Source of the DNA: Collinsella sp.
Lineage (GTDB): Bacteria > Actinomycetota > Coriobacteriia > Coriobacteriales > Coriobacteriaceae
Length of the DNA stretch: 43,528 nucleotides
Reading direction: 5' to 3'
Assembly: GCA_019414265.1 (NCBI GenBank)
Contig: DXMJ01000015.1
Span: 1 to 43,528 of the forward strand
In this document: in pieces, positions 7,719 to 15,892 of the stretch
Position numbering within the stretch: the stretch's first letter is position 1
Layout: each line of letters begins with the position of its first letter
Program-made: the position numbers and the translations under genes
The notes under the pieces: model-generated
What the model saw: the letters and a program-made list of their open reading frames with translations, nothing else
The model's database searches: none
What the model was told of the DNA's origin: nothing

Positions 7719-9872
7719 TTATTGAACTTTGCTGGCGAACTCGAGGTATTGCATGCGCTGCAGCTTGTCGATCGTCGAGGCGTAGGGGCTGTCTTCCGAT
7801 TCCAAGTCGTAGCGCAGCCCGTCGGCACCGAGATAGCCGGCGACATTGATGGTGGGCACATCTGACCTTGTCGCAAGCAGGGCCTTTTGGTAATTGGTGA
7901 GCGGGGCGCCGATCTTATTAAGGGTAATGGCTGCAATCTCGTTTGCCCCGACGGTGTCGTAGACGTTGAGCTCGGTATTGCCGGCGATCTCATAGTTAGC
8001 CCAGACGAGATATGTCGACTGATAGATACGGAAAGCGTGGCTTGCCGTATCTTCCTGAGGGTACAGCTCGTCGTTGAGAGTCGTTGCGGCGCTCGGCTGA
8101 TGGTCGCCAAAAAAGACAAGAACAACCGGTCTGCCGATGTTGCGGAGCTCGTTGATAAAGTACTCGAGGTCCCGGTCGGATGCGTTGATGCAGGTGAGAT
8201 AGGTGTTGAGCGCGCTGTTGGCGCCTTCGCTGGCTCCCTCGACCCAATAGTTTGTCAGCTCTTCGGCGGGAACGGTGCCATGGTCGTAGCCGCCGTGATT
8301 TTGCATCGTGACGTCAAAGATGAACTGCGGCGCTTCGTCGGTTCTAAGCAGGTCGAGTATCTTGTCGTAGGTGGCGTAGTCGCATACGCCGGCATGGTAA
8401 TAGGGCGCACCTTCGAAATCGCCGATTGAAAGAAAGTCTCCAAAGCCCAGCTGCTGATAGATTTTATCTCGATGGTAGTTGACGGGGTTTTGCGGGTGCA
8501 TAGCGGTAGTGGTATACCCAAGCTCTTTAAGGTCCTTTGCCAGGCTGTTTACGCCATTCATCTGATACAGCTGATAGGGGATCTTGCCTAATCCGACAAA
8601 GGCCGTTGTCGCTCCGGTCAAAAATTCGAATTCGGAGTTCGCCGTTCCGCCACCGGTGACCGAAGCGAGCATGGTGCCGCGAACAAGTGTGTCGGGAAGC
8701 GAGTTGTAGAATGCGGGACCGGTGTACCCGGCCGCCTGGAGCTGCTCGAAGCACGAAAGGTCGCTAAAACTCTCGTTCATGACGGCAACAATCGTCGGCT
8801 TGATTTCATTGAACTGGGCAACGGCCGCCGCGCGCTGCTCGCTCGAGCCATACGTGCTGTCGTAGGCGGCGGCGAGCTCCTGCTCGATGCTCTGCGCCTC
8901 ATCGGGCGTATAGTCTTCGGGCTTTTCAATGGGCAACTCGTTGACCATTTCGGTGAACGAAGTGATAAAACCCTGAGACGCATACGTGGTGATGGGCTGC
9001 CAACGGTCAAATCCAAAATCCAGCGACTGCTCCAAGTCGATGTTGGAAAAGCCCAAGAGCCCCACAACGGTCACTAGCAGAAAAGCGCAGAGGTTAGCGG
9101 CGATTGCGGGGAAGACATGGGCGGGCGTACGGAGCTTTCGCGGTCGGATAAGCGAAAGAAGCCCCAGGGAAATCTCCAGCAGGGCGAGTGAGGTTACGAT
9201 TCCTGCAGTGAAGGTGAACTCATATCCCTCACTTACTTCCATTGCGGTGCCCAATGCCAAAATGTCGCTCGGCAGGATGGCCTCGCCTTTAAACGTTATG
9301 ACGAAGTGCTCGGCAATGCCAAGGGTGCAACAGACGACGGGCACGAGGGCCATGACGCCTCCATGACGCTGTCCCAGCAAATAAAGGGAGAGCAGAACCG
9401 TCGCGAGCAGCCCAACGGAAAACCCGAATGAGTTGGCGGGAATGCGATAGAACGTTTCGTTGCAGGCAATTTCGAGTGAAACGAACGAGAGCGCTGAAAC
9501 AGCGGCGACGACAAGGATGTCGCGGCAAATACAGGCAACCGTTCCCGTCGCAAGATCGGTTTGGTCGATAAGTCCCGAAACCAAGGGCTCGACAAGAAGT
9601 ATGACGGCGGCAGCACCGAGCGCCGAATAAGAAAGGACCCATAGGGAACAGTCCTCATTTACGAGCAATTGATTCGTAATCCATGCAGCTACCATGCCGA
9701 GCGGGATGAGGAGCATCGCGCACCAAAAGACGCGGGCAATGGGCGGTTTTTCGTTGTGTTTGATTGAAAAATACACGCGCACGACGACGGCGGCCACGAT
9801 AAGGACGGCGATGAATATGGGCAGATTGGCCATGCCACTCGAAGTGATTTCAAGGGGGATATCTTCGGTCAT
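7719..9872 (-). CDS. LTA synthase-like membrane phosphoglycerol transferase (sulfatase fold)
   Basis: This 717-aa protein has a membrane part (about residues 17-275, several helices) followed by an extracellular alkaline-phosphatase/sulfatase-fold domain. In that domain NES at 366-368 supplies a metal-binding Glu, the nucleophilic Thr410 lies in GGGTANSEFEF, and a late FGDHQPS motif gives the Asp-His metal ligands. These match the LtaS layout, in which the Thr takes phosphoglycerol from phosphatidylglycerol to build polyglycerol phosphate. The product here could be lipoteichoic acid or a glycerol-phosphate decoration of another wall glycolipid. The ATG at 9872 follows an AGAGGA ribosome site. 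It is monocistronic, reads leftward, and is divergent from uvrA. Confidence 0.87.
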   Translation of the reverse strand: MTEDIPLEITSSGMANLPIFIAVLIVAAVVVRVYFSIKHNEKPPIARVFWCAMLLIPLGMVAAWITNQLLVNEDCSLWVLSYSALGAAAVILLVEPLVSGLIDQTDLATGTVACICRDILVVAAVSALSFVSLEIACNETFYRIPANSFGFSVGLLATVLLSLYLLGQRHGGVMALVPVVCCTLGIAEHFVITFKGEAILPSDILALGTAMEVSEGYEFTFTAGIVTSLALLEISLGLLSLIRPRKLRTPAHVFPAIAANLCAFLLVTVVGLLGFSNIDLEQSLDFGFDRWQPITTYASQGFITSFTEMVNELPIEKPEDYTPDEAQSIEQELAAAYDSTYGSSEQRAAAVAQFNEIKPTIVAVMNESFSDLSCFEQLQAAGYTGPAFYNSLPDTLVRGTMLASVTGGGTANSEFEFLTGATTAFVGLGKIPYQLYQMNGVNSLAKDLKELGYTTTAMHPQNPVNYHRDKIYQQLGFGDFLSIGDFEGAPYYHAGVCDYATYDKILDLLRTDEAPQFIFDVTMQNHGGYDHGTVPAEELTNYWVEGASEGANSALNTYLTCINASDRDLEYFINELRNIGRPVVLVFFGDHQPSAATTLNDELYPQEDTASHAFRIYQSTYLVWANYEIAGNTELNVYDTVGANEIAAITLNKIGAPLTNYQKALLATRSDVPTINVAGYLGADGLRYDLESEDSPYASTIDKLQRMQYLEFASKVQ

Positions 9873-9992
9873 GGACGTTCCTCTGTTACAGCAAATTAAG
9901 TTCAGTTTTAGATTACTCTAACCTTTCCACGGCATTTCGAGAAACAAAGCACCCGACACGCAAAGCAAAAGGTCTGCGAATCTTGTATTACG

Positions 9993-10006
9993 AACATCTG
10001 TGCGCG
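9993..10006 (+). promoter_or_regulatory. Candidate LexA (SOS) box ahead of uvrA
   Basis: CGAACATCTGTGCG fits the Gram-positive/actinobacterial LexA consensus CGAAC-N4-GTTCG at 9 of its 10 specified bases. It lies about 60 bases upstream of the uvrA start, in the divergent region shared with the LTA-synthase-like gene. A TTGTAT element just before it (9985-9990) could be a -35, but no convincing -10 is at normal spacing; TAAACT at 10019-10024 is an alternative -10. Confidence 0.6.
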
Positions 10007-10065
10007 TTGAGTGCGCTAAACTCATCGACAGTGTGATTTGAGGTTATAGGAGGCAAGGAGCTTCC

Positions 10066-12945
10066 ATGTCTGATTCTTCTATCGTTATCCGTGGTGCGCG
10101 CGAACACAACCTGCGCAATGTCGATGTTTCCATCCCGCGCGACGAGCTCGTGGTCATTACCGGTCTTTCGGGCTCGGGCAAGAGCTCGCTGGCGTTTGAC
10201 ACGATCTATGCCGAGGGTCAGCGCCGCTACGTGGAGAGCCTGTCGAGTTATGCGCGCCAGTTTTTAGGCCAGATGGACAAGCCCGATCTGGACTCGATCG
10301 ACGGCCTGTCGCCGGCTGTGTCGATCGATCAGAAAACGACGTCCAAAAACCCACGCTCGACGGTGGGCACCGTAACCGAGATTTACGACTATCTGCGTCT
10401 GCTGTTTGCACGCGTGGGCACGCCGCACTGTCCCGAGTGCGGTCGCGTTATCGAGCGCCAGACCACCGACCAGGTCGCCGATAAGGTCCTGGCAGCGGGA
10501 GAGGGTCGTCGTGCGTTTGTGCTGGCACCGGTGGTGCGCGGGCGCAAAGGCGAGTACGCAAAATTGTTCGAGGATCTTCGGGCTGAGGGCTTTAGCCGTG
10601 TGCGCGTCGACGGCGAGGTGCGCTCGCTTGACGACCCGATCGACCTGGACAAGAAGTTCAAACACGACATTGAGGTCGTGGTCGACCGTATCGTGATTCG
10701 AGAGAACTCCCTGGGTCGCATTGCCGAGTCCGTTGAGCAGGCGACGGCACTGGCGCACGGTAACGTGAACGTGTACATGCTGCCCGAGCGCGACGCTCCC
10801 GAGGGAACCGAGGGCGAGCTGCTGGAGTATTCGCTGGCACTGGCGTGCCCGGAGCACGGGCATTCCATCGACGACCTGCAGCCGCGCGATTTCTCGTTCA
10901 ACGCGCCCTATGGTGCATGTCCCGAGTGCGATGGCCTGGGCTTTAAAAAGACAGTCGATGCCGAGGCGCTGATTGAAGACCCCTCAAAGTCGATTGCCGA
11001 CGGAGTCTTTGGCAGCCTGTTCGGCAATTCCAACTATTATCCGCAGATTTTTGCTGCGGTCTGCAAACACTTTAAGGTGAGTGCCGATACGCCATGGGAG
11101 GACCTGCCCCCGCGGGTGCGTCGTGCGTTTTTGGATGGCATGGGCGACAAGAAGATTTCGGTGGACTATCAAAAGCTCGACGGTCGTCGCAGCCAGTGGG
11201 ACACCAAGTTTTCGGGCGTGCGCAATATCCTGTACGAGCGCTATACCGAGACGACCAACGAGAACACTAAGGCGCGCCTGGAGAAGTACATTCGCGAGGA
11301 GCCGTGTTCGAGCTGCCATGGTGCTCGCCTGCGCCCCGAGATGCTCGCCGTCACCGTGGGCGGCAAGTCCATTTATGAGGTTTGCTGCCTGTCGTGCCGC
11401 GAGTCGCTCGAGTTTTTTGAGGACCTTGAGCTCACCGAGCGTCAACAATTCATCGGCGGTCGTATCGTCAAGGAAATCCTGGAACGCTTGCGTTTTCTGG
11501 TTGATGTCGGCCTTGATTATCTGACGCTCGATCGTGCTTCGGCGACGCTTTCCGGCGGTGAGGCGCAACGCATTCGCCTGGCTACGCAGATCGGTGCGGG
11601 CCTCATGGGCGTTCTCTATATTCTGGACGAGCCTTCGATTGGTCTTCACCAGCGCGACAACGAGCGGCTGATTAAGACACTCGAGCGCCTGCGCGATATC
11701 GGCAACACCGTTATCGTCGTTGAACACGATGAGGACACGATTCGCGCTGCCGACTATGTGATCGATATGGGGCCAGGCGCGGGCGTCAACGGCGGGCACG
11801 TGGTCGCCGCGGGAACGCCCGCTGACATCATGGCGTGCCCCGAATCAATGACGGGTGCCTATCTGACCGGCAAGCGAATGATTCGAGTTCCCAATGAACG
11901 CCGCAACCCCGGACGTGGCTGTCTTAAGATTACGGGAGCATGTGCCAACAACCTCAAAAACGTTACCGCCAAGATTGAGTTTGGCACGCTTACCGTCGTA
12001 ACCGGCGTATCGGGATCGGGAAAGAGTTCCTTGGTCACCGATACGATTGCGCCTGCCCTCACCAACGCTATCCATCGCTCTACGCGTCCCGTGGGCCCGT
12101 TCAAAAAAATCGACGGTATCGAGTGCATCGATAAGGTGATCGATATTGATCAGTCGCCAATCGGCCGTACGCCGCGGTCGAATCCCGCTACCTATATTGG
12201 TTTGTGGGACGACCTGCGTGCGCTGTTTGCGAGCACGCCGGAGTCGAAGGCGCGTGGCTACTCGCCGGGACGCTTTTCCTTTAATGTGAGCGGCGGACGC
12301 TGCGAGGCGTGCAAGGGCGACGGCCAGATCAAGATTGAGATGCACTTTCTTCCCGATATTTATGTTCCCTGCGAGGCTTGTGGCGGCAAGCGCTATAACC
12401 GCGAGACGCTCGAGGTTACCTATCGTGGCAAGACTATCTCGGACGTACTTGACATGAGCGTGGCCGAGGCACTGGCTTTCTTTGGGAATATTCCGCAGAT
12501 CAAGCGAAAGCTTCAAACCCTGTATGACGTCGGCCTAGGTTATGTGAGCTTGGGCCAGCCCGCCACGACGCTCTCGGGTGGTGAGGCGCAGCGCGTAAAG
12601 CTCGCCAAGGAGCTTCATCGTCGCCAGACAGGCAAGACGTTCTACATTTTGGACGAGCCCACAACCGGCCTCCATTTTGAGGATGTTCGTCAGCTGCTCG
12701 ACGTGTTGCAACGCCTGGTCGATGCGGGCAACACGGTTCTGGTGATCGAGCACAACCTTGATGTCATCAAGGTTGCCGACCGCCTGATCGATATGGGCCC
12801 CGAGGGCGGCAATGGCGGCGGAACCGTCGTGGTCTCAGGCACGCCGGAGCAAGTCGCGGCATGTTCGCAGAGCTACACGGGCAAGTTCTTGGCGCCGTTG
12901 CTCAAGCGTGACCGTGAGCGTCAGGCGCAGCTCGACGCACAGTAA
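10066..12945 (+). CDS. uvrA: UvrABC excinuclease subunit A
   Basis: This 959-aa protein is the damage-sensing ABC ATPase of nucleotide excision repair. Two ATPase halves are visible: Walker A GLSGSGKSS at 33-41 and VSGSGKSS near 650, each with an LSGGEAQR signature and an ILDEP Walker B. The insertion zinc module is CPEH...CPEC, so the second ligand position holds His rather than Cys; other actinobacterial UvrA proteins also vary here. The second zinc finger, CEAC...CEAC (about 740-770), is intact. The ATG at 10066 follows ATAGGAGGCAAGG. A candidate LexA box lies upstream and a hairpin terminator follows, so it appears to be a single-gene SOS transcript. Confidence 0.98.
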   Translation: MSDSSIVIRGAREHNLRNVDVSIPRDELVVITGLSGSGKSSLAFDTIYAEGQRRYVESLSSYARQFLGQMDKPDLDSIDGLSPAVSIDQKTTSKNPRSTVGTVTEIYDYLRLLFARVGTPHCPECGRVIERQTTDQVADKVLAAGEGRRAFVLAPVVRGRKGEYAKLFEDLRAEGFSRVRVDGEVRSLDDPIDLDKKFKHDIEVVVDRIVIRENSLGRIAESVEQATALAHGNVNVYMLPERDAPEGTEGELLEYSLALACPEHGHSIDDLQPRDFSFNAPYGACPECDGLGFKKTVDAEALIEDPSKSIADGVFGSLFGNSNYYPQIFAAVCKHFKVSADTPWEDLPPRVRRAFLDGMGDKKISVDYQKLDGRRSQWDTKFSGVRNILYERYTETTNENTKARLEKYIREEPCSSCHGARLRPEMLAVTVGGKSIYEVCCLSCRESLEFFEDLELTERQQFIGGRIVKEILERLRFLVDVGLDYLTLDRASATLSGGEAQRIRLATQIGAGLMGVLYILDEPSIGLHQRDNERLIKTLERLRDIGNTVIVVEHDEDTIRAADYVIDMGPGAGVNGGHVVAAGTPADIMACPESMTGAYLTGKRMIRVPNERRNPGRGCLKITGACANNLKNVTAKIEFGTLTVVTGVSGSGKSSLVTDTIAPALTNAIHRSTRPVGPFKKIDGIECIDKVIDIDQSPIGRTPRSNPATYIGLWDDLRALFASTPESKARGYSPGRFSFNVSGGRCEACKGDGQIKIEMHFLPDIYVPCEACGGKRYNRETLEVTYRGKTISDVLDMSVAEALAFFGNIPQIKRKLQTLYDVGLGYVSLGQPATTLSGGEAQRVKLAKELHRRQTGKTFYILDEPTTGLHFEDVRQLLDVLQRLVDAGNTVLVIEHNLDVIKVADRLIDMGPEGGNGGGTVVVSGTPEQVAACSQSYTGKFLAPLLKRDRERQAQLDAQ

Positions 12946-12965
12946 AGAGACGTTGTAGTACCGAC

Positions 12966-13002
12966 GCGCCACCGATTCCTTCTGATTCGGTGGCGCTTCT
13001 GT
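12966..13002 (+). terminator. uvrA terminator
   Basis: A perfect 10-bp stem (12966-12975 with 12987-12996) begins 20 bases after the uvrA stop. The tail TTCTGTGTGT is only moderately T-rich, so termination may be incomplete. Confidence 0.6.
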
Positions 13003-13078
13003 GTGTCGAGATGGCATATGCGGCGGAATTGGCCCTATACTTAATCCTTACGTCGCTCTGCGAGGGAAAGGATGTGCC

Positions 13079-13579
13079 ATGGCAAAGGCTGTTAAGACGT
13101 CAAAAACCAATGCGATGCGCGAGCTGGAAAGCGCCGGCATCTCCTATGTTCTCCATACGTACGAAGACGATGGCGACGAATCGTCGGGGCTGGGCGTCGC
13201 GATTTCCGAGCAGCTTGGCGAGGAGCCCGGTCAGGGATTTAAGACCCTGGTCTGCACGACGCCGTCCAACGACCATGTCGTGTGCTGCATTCCCGTTGCC
13301 GACGAGCTCGACCTCAAGGCCGCCGCGCGCGCCGCAGGCGAAAAGTCGCTGACCATGATGCATGTCAAAGATTTGCTTGCCGCGACGGGGTATGTCCGCG
13401 GCGGTTGCAGTCCGGTCGGTATGAAAAAACGCTTCCGGACTCTGATCGATGAGACATGCGTCCTTTGGGATACCATTTTTATCTCGGGTGGCAAGCGCGG
13501 CTATCAGCTTGAGCTTGCTCCCGATGACTTAGTTGCATTTTGCGGGGCGACGGTTGCCCCGATCACGAGAGAGGACTGA
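13079..13579 (+). CDS. ybaK: YbaK/EbsC-family aminoacyl-tRNA deacylase
   Basis: This 166-aa protein belongs to the YbaK/ProRS editing-domain family, whose best known members hydrolyse Cys-tRNA(Pro) in trans. Family features include the N-terminal helix followed by ISYVLHTYE, the internal KTLVC strand, the conserved GYVRGGCSPVGMKKRF segment and a final ISGGKRGYQLEL strand. The length is typical. The ATG at 13079 follows GAAAGGA; the longer frame to 13001 has no ribosome site and includes the uvrA terminator tail. A TATACT at 13036-13041 may be its -10 box. The stop is 3 bases before murJ, so the two are cotranscribed. Confidence 0.92.
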   Translation: MAKAVKTSKTNAMRELESAGISYVLHTYEDDGDESSGLGVAISEQLGEEPGQGFKTLVCTTPSNDHVVCCIPVADELDLKAAARAAGEKSLTMMHVKDLLAATGYVRGGCSPVGMKKRFRTLIDETCVLWDTIFISGGKRGYQLELAPDDLVAFCGATVAPITRED

Positions 13580-13582
13580 GCG

Positions 13583-15886
13583 ATGCCGCAGGAAGAATCA
13601 AAGCGCGGAGCTCACTTTGCAAAAGGGTCGGCTCCTCAGACGCCCGCGCCCGAGGCCGCTTCGTTCGATAACGAGATTCGAAACGCCTGGTCCGCTGCCG
13701 CTGACCCGGGCGAGACGGCCGTGTACTTGCGTGCCGCCGGTGCCGGCACGGCACTTCCCCGTACGGTTCTTTCTTCGGCTCGTCCCGATGAGACGGCTGT
13801 CTTTTTGGCCGCCGCTCAATCGAGCGCCAGCGTGATGCCGATCGCCTCCGAGGCTCCTCGTGCGCCGCGTCCCGATGAGACGGCGGTGTTTTTGATGGCA
13901 GCCCAGGGAAAGAGCACACCGCAGAGCGCTCCTGCCGCTCATTCCGCCAAGCCCACGGCTCATGATGATGGCGAACCGCTTCTTTCGGATGACGAATGGT
14001 CGCCGCTTGGTTCGACCGATCCCGTCGAGGGCGTGGCCATCGACGGTGATGACGACTGGGACCCTCTGTCGTTTTCTGCCCGAACCGTCGCCGCCAATGA
14101 AGTTGACACGGTGTTTGGCGACCATGCCATATTCGATGATGATGCCGTATCCGGTAACAACATGCCGAACAGCGATGACGCCGCACCTGCTGATGACGCC
14201 GTTTTGGTTGACGATCCCTTTGCGATGACCGGCTCCTTTGCCGTCGTGGACGATTTGCCGCCACAAGATGAGGTTTATGAGGACTCTCAGGACGACGTAG
14301 ACGATATGGGTTCGTCGGACTACTCCACGGTTGGTCGTTCTGCTGGCCTTATGACCGTGCTGACCATCGTGTCGCGTGTCACCGGGTTTATCCGCACGTG
14401 GGCCATGGCGGCCGCCATCGGTATGTCGCTGCTCTCGTCCTCCTATCAGGTTGCCAACAACCTGCCCAACATGCTCTACGAGCTCGTGATGGGCGGCATG
14501 CTCGTTACGGCGTTTTTGCCGGTGTATATGGGTGTGAGGCGCGAGCAGGGTCGCGAGGCATCGAACGAGTATGTCGGCAACCTGCTTGGTATTCTGCTTC
14601 TGCTGCTGGGCGGTATCTCGCTGCTGGGCACCGTGTTTGCTCCCGGCTTTATTTGGACGCAGTCGTTCCTTTCGGGCGATGGTGGCAGCATGGATACCGC
14701 TGCGTTCATGTTCCGCTTCTTTGCTATTCAAATTCTGTTTTATGGCTTGGGCTCGGTGTTCTCGGGCGTTCTCAACGCACACCGCGACTATTTCTGGTCG
14801 ACGTTTGCCCCGGTTCTCAACAATGTCATCGTCATCGCCAGCTTTATGGGCTTTGCTCCCGTGTCTGCACAATTTGGCGAGCAGGCCGGTATTATCTTGA
14901 TCGCAGTTGGTACGACCCTCGGCGTCTTTGTCCAGATGGCCTGCCAGATTCCCGCGCTTGGCAAGCATGGCGTGCATCCTCATATCCATATCGACTTTAA
15001 GGATCCCGCGCTGCGACAGACGATCGCGCTTGGTATCCCGACGCTGCTCGCCACGGTGTGCATGTTTGTCTCGACCTCCATTACCAATGCCGCCGCGCTG
15101 GTGGTGCAGCCCGAGACCGGCCCTTCCGTCATCGCATATGCGCGCCTGTGGTACACATTGCCCTATGCGCTGATCGCCGCCTCGCTTTCGACGGCACTCT
15201 ATACCGAACTCTCTCACGATGCGCAGGAGAAGGATTACGACAGCGTCCGCACGGGCATTTCGCGCGGTGTCGCCCAGATGCTCTTCTTCCTGATTCCGTT
15301 TGCGATGTATCTGATCGTCTTCGCCCGTCCGCTCAACATGATCTACTGCGCCGGCAAGTTCGATGAATCCGGTGTGGCGCTGGTGTCGGAGTTCCTTATC
15401 TATCTGGCACTTTCCCTGCCGTTCTACGGCGTGGTCGTGCTGATGCAGAAGAGCTTCTCGGCCCTGCTCGATATGAAACCTTATAGCCGCTATTGCCTGT
15501 ACTCCGCTATCGGCCAGGCCGGTTCGGTGCTGCTGTTTGGCGTGGTGCTGGGCTACGGTATGCCGGCAATTGCGCTTTCGTACGTCGTTGACTACGTGGT
15601 CTTGGTCGGATGCTCACTGTGGTGGCTGCGCCGTCGTCTGCATGGCCTTCAGGTCAAGTCTATCCTGCATGGCGGTTTCTTCGGCCTACTGTTCGGTGGC
15701 TTGGGCGCTGCCGCGGGCGCCGGCGTCATGTGGGCACTTGAGCACTTTGTCGGAGCGCTTGGCAGCTCGATCCTCATTACCCTGGGCTACGTTTGTGTTG
15801 CAGGCGTCGTCTCGCTCGCTGTAACTTTTGGTCTTGCCTTCGTCTTTAAGATGCCCGAGGTCTCGGCGCTGCTTCGTCGCAAGTAG
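13583..15886 (+). CDS. murJ: Lipid II flippase MurJ with a long acidic N-terminal extension
   Basis: This 767-aa protein has a MurJ/MviN core from about residue 250 onward, with an SRVTGFIRTW first helix and the LPNMLYELVMGGMLVTAFLPVY signature region. The core flips lipid II across the membrane for peptidoglycan synthesis. Family members are usually near 520 aa; the extra part is a Pro/Ala/Asp-rich, apparently disordered tail of about 245 residues that should be cytoplasmic. It holds three P-(D/G)-E-T-A-V-(F/Y)-L repeats with Thr45, Thr71 and Thr100, followed by a strongly acidic stretch (about 125-245). The ATG at 13583 follows GAGAGGA and lies 3 bases after ybaK. uvrC begins just past its stop. 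Confidence 0.95.
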   Translation: MPQEESKRGAHFAKGSAPQTPAPEAASFDNEIRNAWSAAADPGETAVYLRAAGAGTALPRTVLSSARPDETAVFLAAAQSSASVMPIASEAPRAPRPDETAVFLMAAQGKSTPQSAPAAHSAKPTAHDDGEPLLSDDEWSPLGSTDPVEGVAIDGDDDWDPLSFSARTVAANEVDTVFGDHAIFDDDAVSGNNMPNSDDAAPADDAVLVDDPFAMTGSFAVVDDLPPQDEVYEDSQDDVDDMGSSDYSTVGRSAGLMTVLTIVSRVTGFIRTWAMAAAIGMSLLSSSYQVANNLPNMLYELVMGGMLVTAFLPVYMGVRREQGREASNEYVGNLLGILLLLLGGISLLGTVFAPGFIWTQSFLSGDGGSMDTAAFMFRFFAIQILFYGLGSVFSGVLNAHRDYFWSTFAPVLNNVIVIASFMGFAPVSAQFGEQAGIILIAVGTTLGVFVQMACQIPALGKHGVHPHIHIDFKDPALRQTIALGIPTLLATVCMFVSTSITNAAALVVQPETGPSVIAYARLWYTLPYALIAASLSTALYTELSHDAQEKDYDSVRTGISRGVAQMLFFLIPFAMYLIVFARPLNMIYCAGKFDESGVALVSEFLIYLALSLPFYGVVVLMQKSFSALLDMKPYSRYCLYSAIGQAGSVLLFGVVLGYGMPAIALSYVVDYVVLVGCSLWWLRRRLHGLQVKSILHGGFFGLLFGGLGAAAGAGVMWALEHFVGALGSSILITLGYVCVAGVVSLAVTFGLAFVFKMPEVSALLRRK
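13706..13903 (+). repeat. Three in-frame PxETAV(F/Y)L repeats in the MurJ N-terminus
   Basis: The sequences PGETAVYLRAA (residues 42-52), PDETAVFLAAA (68-78) and PDETAVFLMAA (97-107) recur at spacings of 26 and 29 residues. The second and third copies share the DNA string CGTCCCGATGAGACGGC. They look like short linear motifs in a disordered tail, not a folded domain. Confidence 0.85.
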
Positions 15887-15892
15887 GTGCGC

